Shown one piece after another: positions 59,475-64,000 of a DNA stretch of 64,000 bases (within the stretch, counting starts at the first letter, position 1; each line of letters opens with the position of its first letter). This stretch comes from Apostichopus japonicus (lineage: Eukaryota; Echinodermata; Holothuroidea; Aspidochirotida; Stichopodidae). Position numbers and translations under genes: made by a program. The stretch is from assembly GCF_037975245.1 (NCBI RefSeq), contig NC_092580.1, forward strand, positions 8,841,001-8,905,000, written 5' to 3'. A model generated the notes under the pieces. It worked only from the letters and a program-made list of their open reading frames with translations. It did no database searches and was not told the DNA's origin.

Positions 59475-62400
59475 GATCGAATGTTCGACACCGATCAATC
59501 GAATGTTCGACACCGATCAATCGAATGTTCGACACCCATCAATCGAATGTTCGACACCCATCAATCGAATGTTCGACACCGATCAATCGAATTTGCGGCA
59601 CCGATCAATCGAATGTTCGACACCAATCGACCGAATGTGCGACAACCATCAATCGAATGTGCGACACCAATTAAACGAATGTTCGACACCGATTAAACGA
59701 ATGTTCGACACCGATCAATCGAATGTGCGACACATATCAATCAAATGTGCGACACCGATCAATCGAATGTTCGACACCCATCAATCGAATGTTCGACACC
59801 CATCAATCGAATGTTCGACACCGATCAATCGAATGTTCGACACCCATCAATCGAATGTTCGACACCCATCAATCGAATGTTCGACACCCATCAATCGAAT
59901 GTTCGACACCGATCAATCGAATGTTCGAGACCGATCAATCGAATGTTCGACACCCATCAATCGAATGTTCGACACCCATCAATCGAATGTGCGACACCGA
60001 TCAATCAAATGTTCGACACCGATCAATCGAATGTTCGACACCGATCAATCGAATTTGCGGCACCGATCAATCAAATGTGCGGCACCGGTCAATCGAATGT
60101 TCGACACCGATCAATCGAATGTTCGACACCTATCAACCGAATGTGCGACACAGATCAATCGATGTGCTACACCGATTAAACGAATGTTCGACACAGATCA
60201 ATCGAATGTGCTGCACCGATTAAGCGAATGTTCGACACCGGTCAATCGAATGTTCGACACCCATCAATCGAATGTTCGACACCGATCAATCGAATGTTCG
60301 ACACCGATCAATCGAATGTTCGACACCCATCAATCGAATCTTCGACACCGATCAATCGAATGTTCGACACCGATCAATCGAATGTTCGACACCCATCAAT
60401 CGAATGTTCGACACCCATCGATCGAATGTTCGACACCCATCAATCGAATGTTCGACACCGATCAATCGAATGTTCGACACCCATCAATCGAATGTTCGAC
60501 ACCCATTAATCGAATGTTCGACACCGATCAATAGAATTTGCGGCACCGATCAATCGAATGTTCGACACCAATCGACCGAATGTGCGACACCCATCAATCG
60601 AACGTGCGACACCAATTAAACGAATGTTCGACACCGATTAAACGAATGCTCGACACCGATCAATCGAATGTGCGACACCTATCAATCAAATGTGCGACAC
60701 CGATCAATCGAATGTTCGACACCCATCAATCGAATGTTCGACACCCATCAATCGAACGTTCGACACCGATCAATCGAATGTTCGAAACCCATCAATCGAA
60801 TGTTCGACACCCATCAATCGAATGTTCGACACCGATCAATCGAATGTTCGACACCGATCAATCGAATGTTCGACACCGATCAATCGAATGTTCGACACCC
60901 ATCAATCGAATGTTCGACACCCATCAATCGAATGTGCGACACCGATCAATCAAATGTTCGACACCGATCAATCGAATGTTCGACACCGATCAATCGAATT
61001 TGCGGCACCGATCAATCAAATGTTTGGCACCGGTCAATCGAATGTTCGACACCGATCAATCGAATGTTCGACACCAATCGACCGAATGTGCGACAACCAT
61101 CAATCGAATGTGCGACACCAATTAAACGAATGTTCGACACCGATTAAACGAATGTTCAACACCGATCAATCGAATGTTCGACACCCATCAATCGAATGTT
61201 CGACACCCATGAATCGAATGTTCGACACCTATCAACCGAATGTGCGACACAGATCAATCGATGTGCTACACCGATTAAACGAATGTTCGACACCGATCAA
61301 TCGAATGTGCTGCACCGATTAAGCGAATGTTCGACACCGGTCAATCGAATGTACGACACCTATCAATCAAATGTGCGACATGGATCAATCAAATCTTCGA
61401 CACCGATCAATCGAATGTTCGACACCGATCAATCGAATTTGCGGCACCGATCAATCAAATGTGTGGCACCGATCAATCGAATGTTCGACACCGATCAATC
61501 GAATGTTCGACACCCATCAATCGAATGTTCGACACCCATTAATCGAATGTTCGACACCGATCAATCGAATGGTCGACACCGATCAATCGAATGTTCGACA
61601 CCCATCAATCGAATGTTCGACACCCATTAATCGAATGTTCGACACCGATCAATCGAATGTTCGACACCGATCAATCGAATGTTCGACACCCATCAATCGA
61701 ATGTTCGACACCCATCAATCGAATGTTCGACACCCATCAATCGAATGTTCGACACCCATCAATCGAATGTTCGACACCCATCAATCGAATGTGCGACACA
61801 CATCAATCGATGTGCTACACCGATTAAACGAATGTTCGACACCGGTAAAATCGAATGTGCGGTACCGATGAATCGAATATGCGACACCAATCAATCGAAA
61901 GTTCGACACCCATCAATCGAATGTTCGACACCGATCAATCAAATGTGTGGCACCGATCAATCGAATGTTCGACACCGATCAATCGAATGTTCGACACCCA
62001 TCAATCGAATGTGCGACACCCATCAATCGAATGTGCGACACAGATCAATCGAATGTGCTACACCGATTAAACGAATGTTCGACACCGATCAATCGAATGT
62101 TCGACACCCATCAACCAAATGTGCGACACCCATCAATCGAATGTTCGACACCGATCAATCGAATATACGACACCGATCAATCGAATGTGCGACACCCATC
62201 AATCGAATGTTCGACACCCATCAATCGAATGTTCGACGCCGATCAATCGAATGTTCGACACCTATCAACCGAATGTGCGACACAGATCAATCGATGTGCT
62301 ACACCGATTAAACGAATGTTCGACACCGATCAATCGAATGTGCTGCACCGATTAAGCGAATGTTCGACACCGATTAAACGAATGTTCGACACCGATCATT

Positions 62401-62499
62401 CGAATGTGCGACACCTATCAATCAAATGTGCGACACCGATTAATCGAATGTTCGACACCCATCAATCGAATGTTCGACACCCATGAATCGAATGTTCGA
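59475..62499 (+). repeat. Mosaic satellite segment with partial HOR-C
   Basis: This holds N cassettes near 59,620, 60,565 and 61,080, 21-bp units at 60,154, 61,253, 61,802 and 62,286, and a partial HOR-C copy from about 61,330. Bases 60,265-60,530 resemble 40,550-40,800 and 49,590-49,850. No non-satellite sequence is present. Confidence 0.7.
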
Positions 62500-64000
62500 C
62501 ACCGGTAAAATCGAATGTGCGGTACCGATGAATCGAATATTCGACACCCATTAATCGAATGTTCGACACCGATCAATCGAATGTTCGACAACCATCAAAC
62601 GAATGTTCGACACCCATCAATCGAATGTGCGACACCCATTAATCGAATGTCCGACAACCATCAATCGAATGTTCGACAACGATCAGCCGAATATGCGACC
62701 CCTATCAATCGAATGTTCGACAACCATCAATCGAATGTGCGACATGGATCAATCAAATGTTCGACACCTATCAATCGAATGTTCGACACCGATCAATCGA
62801 ATTTGCGGCACCGATCAATCGAATTTGCGGCACCGATCAATCAAATGTGTGGCACCGATCAATCGAATGTTCGACACCGATCAATCGAATGTTCGACACC
62901 CATCAATCGAATGTTCGACACCGATCAATCGAATATACGACACCGATCAATCGAATGTGCGACACCCATTAATCGAATGTCCGACAACCATTAATCGAAT
63001 GTTCGACAACGATCAGCCGAATATGCGATTCCTGTCAATCGAATGTTCGACAACCATCAATCGAATGTGCGACACAGATCAATCGAATGTGCGAGACCTA
63101 TCAATCGAATGTGCGACACAGATCAATCGAATGTTCGACACCGATCAATCGAATATGCGACACCTATCAATCAAATGTGCGACATGGATCAATCCAATGT
63201 TCGACACCGATCAATCGAATGTTCGACACCGATCAATCGAATTAGCGGCACCGATCAATCAAATGTGTGGCACCGATCAATCGAATGTTCGACACCGATC
63301 AATCGAATGTTCGACACCGATCAATCGAATGTTCGACACCCATTAATCGAATCTTCGACACCGATCAATCGAATGTTCGACACCGATCAATCGAATGTTC
63401 GACACCAATCAATCGAATGTTCGACACCCATCGATCGAATGTTCGACACCGATCAATCGAATGTTCGACACACATCAATCGAATGTTCGACACCGATCAA
63501 TCGAATGTTCGGCACCGATCAATCGAATGTCCGACACCAATCGACCGAATGTGCGACAACCATTAATCGAATGTGCGACACCAATTAAACGAACGTTCGA
63601 CACCGATTAAACGAATGTTCGACACCGATCAATCGAATGTGCGACACCTATCAATCAAATGTGCGACACCGATCAATCGAATGTTCGACACCCATCAATC
63701 GAATGTTCGACACCCATCAATCGAATGTTCGACACCGATCAATCGAATGTTCGACACCTATCATGCGAATGTGCGACACAGATCAATCGATGTGCTACAC
63801 CGATCAATCAAATGTTCGACACCGATCAATCGAATGTTCGACACCGATCAATCGAATTTGCGGCACCGATCAATCAAATGTGTGGCACCGATCAATCGAA
63901 TGTTCGACACCGATCAATCGAATGTTCGACACCGATCAATCGAATGTTTGACACCCATTAATCGAATGTTCGACACCGATCAATCGAATGTTCGACACCA
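62500..64000 (+). repeat. HOR-D, further copy, and array end at the window edge
   Basis: About 1.1 kb match HOR-D copy 2 at 27,293 bp, with a 23-bp unit near 62,505 and cassette L at 63,027. Cassette N follows near 63,540, and a shortened 21-bp-unit segment near 63,770-63,800 goes straight to ordinary units. The array continues past the window. Confidence 0.75.

Larger units (their letters stand above)
1352..63035 (+). repeat. Landmark cassette L (GATTCCTGT units)
   Basis: A strongly diverged unit reading ATGCGATTCCTGT, preceded by GACAACGATCAGCCG, occurs about 35 times inside a conserved run of roughly 250-300 bp. The core starts near 1352, 3222, 4637, 5957, 7372, 8948, 9395, 10766, 12386, 14680, 15692, 17671, 19739, 21132, 23308, 30830, 32875, 35734, 36878, 39340, 40375, 42618, 43124, 44883, 47696, 48753, 49325, 51722, 52228, 53505, 54077, 56474, 56980, 58761 and 63027. 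Most copies continue CAATCG; those at 32875, 43124, 49325, 52228, 54077 and 56980 continue AAATCG and form a subtype. There is none between 23.3 and 30.8 kb. Confidence 0.85.
1..63620 (+). repeat. Landmark cassette N (AATCGACCG / AATTAAACG / GATTAAACG run)
   Basis: A run of about 130 bp holds, in order, an ACCAATCGACCG unit, an ACAACCATCAATCG unit, an ACCAATTAAACG (or ACCAATGAAACG) unit, an ACCGATTAAACG unit and usually an ACCTATCAATCAAATG unit. It recurs about 50 times across the window, for example near 1-110, 1865, 3650, 6385, 8005, 9780, 11400, 12885, 18180, 23710, 28810, 33845, 39895, 48250, 53025 and 63540. The TAA it contains ends most open forward frames, which is why their ends bunch here. 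It is the best marker of higher-order blocks on the left side of the window. Confidence 0.8.
524..63802 (+). repeat. Series of 21-bp units (ATCAATCGATGTGC...)
   Basis: A recurring unit has lost one A from CGAATG, giving ATCGATGTGCTACACCG and a ClaI-type ATCGAT. By eye it begins at about 524, 13852, 16843, 22106, 26439, 26988, 27868, 30265, 33212, 34620, 35169, 38315, 41504, 42053, 44605, 46671, 50608, 51157, 55360, 55909, 58483, 60154, 61253, 61802, 62286 and 63782. It is usually followed by GATTAAACG. None occurs between 545 and 13,851. Each copy shifts the array register by -1. Other 21-bp units arise independently near 21,427 (CATCATCG), 32,330 and 45,635 (ACACCATC) and 38,600 (TATCATCC). 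Confidence 0.85.
1..64000 (+). repeat. 22-bp satellite DNA array filling the window
   Basis: Direct head-to-tail copies of a 22-bp unit run from the first to the last base with no break and no change of orientation. Unit positions 1-12 read ATCAATCGAATG and 13-22 read TTCGACACCN. About 2,900 units fit the length. The consensus is about 45% GC and carries two TCGA sites per unit, plus GATC whenever position 22 is G. Substitutions cluster at a few positions: 3, 6, 8, 12, 14, 17 and 20-22. Positions 9-10 and 16 hardly change. Length variants are rare: 21, 23 and 29 bp. The size, single orientation and higher-order structure are typical of eukaryotic satellite heterochromatin; I do not recognise the family and cannot name the organism. 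The window edges cut the array, so its true length is unknown. Confidence 0.97.

Noticed and set aside
1-64000. Dozens of long ATG-initiated open frames on the + strand (up to 599 codons)
   Set aside because: They overlap in all three frames, all translate to the same 22-residue cycle, begin and end only at satellite variants, and have no domain, signal peptide or independent codon pattern. The openness follows from a stop-free repeat whose length is not a multiple of three.
1-64000. CRISPR array
   Set aside because: The units abut directly, with no unique spacers of constant length between identical repeats, and no cas genes are present.
1-64000. Telomeric repeat array
   Set aside because: The unit is not a G-rich telomere-type repeat, the two strands do not show G/C skew typical of telomeres, and the many variants and kilobase-scale duplications do not fit telomerase synthesis.
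1-64000. Repeat region of a bacterial surface or adhesin gene
   Set aside because: Coding tandem repeats keep a length divisible by three and one preferred frame. This unit is 22 bp with 21-, 23- and 29-bp variants tolerated freely, and 64 kb of it is far beyond such genes.
1-64000. tRNA genes, because of the GTTCGA motif
   Set aside because: No A-box, acceptor stem or anticodon arm can be folded around the motif; it occurs in a simple repeat. It is kept only as a possible isolated B-box.
1-64000. CENP-B box
   Set aside because: The unit shares only TTCG with the CENP-B box pattern and lacks its other required bases.

Overview
The whole 64-kb window is one uninterrupted satellite DNA array. 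The unit is 22 bp, always in the same orientation, with about 2,900 copies. Read as two halves, the consensus is ATCAATCGAATG (positions 1-12) followed by TTCGACACCN (positions 13-22; N is mostly G or C, less often T or A). I found no gene, RNA gene, transposon, unique spacer or inversion. An array of this size and hierarchy points to a eukaryotic heterochromatic block (pericentromeric, centromeric or subtelomeric). The species cannot be told from the sequence.

Many long open frames exist on the + strand, but they are by-products of the repeat. The consensus has no stop in any forward frame, and because 22 is not a multiple of 3, all three frames give the same 22-residue peptide cycle. The complement carries TGA once per unit, so it is closed. 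No frame is treated as a gene.

Variant units make a barcode that reveals higher-order structure. HOR-A lies at 1-2,465 and recurs near 13,329, 16,320 and 21,583, with a weaker copy near 27,400. HOR-B fills 3,663-12,892 as five consecutive blocks of 2,735, 1,620, 1,774, 1,620 and 1,481 bp, marked by a 29-bp unit carrying GGATCC; a stray copy lies at about 19,400-21,140. From 13.3 to 37 kb the array is a mosaic with local tandem duplications (about 1,012 bp at 14.5-16.5 kb, 858 bp at 24.6-26.3 kb, 198 bp at 31.2-31.6 kb). From about 37,405 to 59,474 an 8,356-bp segment is duplicated in tandem, and inside the second copy a segment of about 4.75 kb is duplicated again. The copies differ by only a few bases, so these events look recent. 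The last 4.5 kb is again mosaic.

The most intriguing sequence-level signals are inside the unit. Two overlapping short dyads sit at unit positions 6-17 and 21-8. GTTCGACACC fits the general RNA polymerase III B-box pattern GWTCRANNC, and GAATGTTC fits the GAAnnTTC pair of a heat-shock element. One base, unit position 14 (T or G), makes or breaks the first dyad, the B-box match and the heat-shock pair together. Whether any protein uses these sites is inference only.
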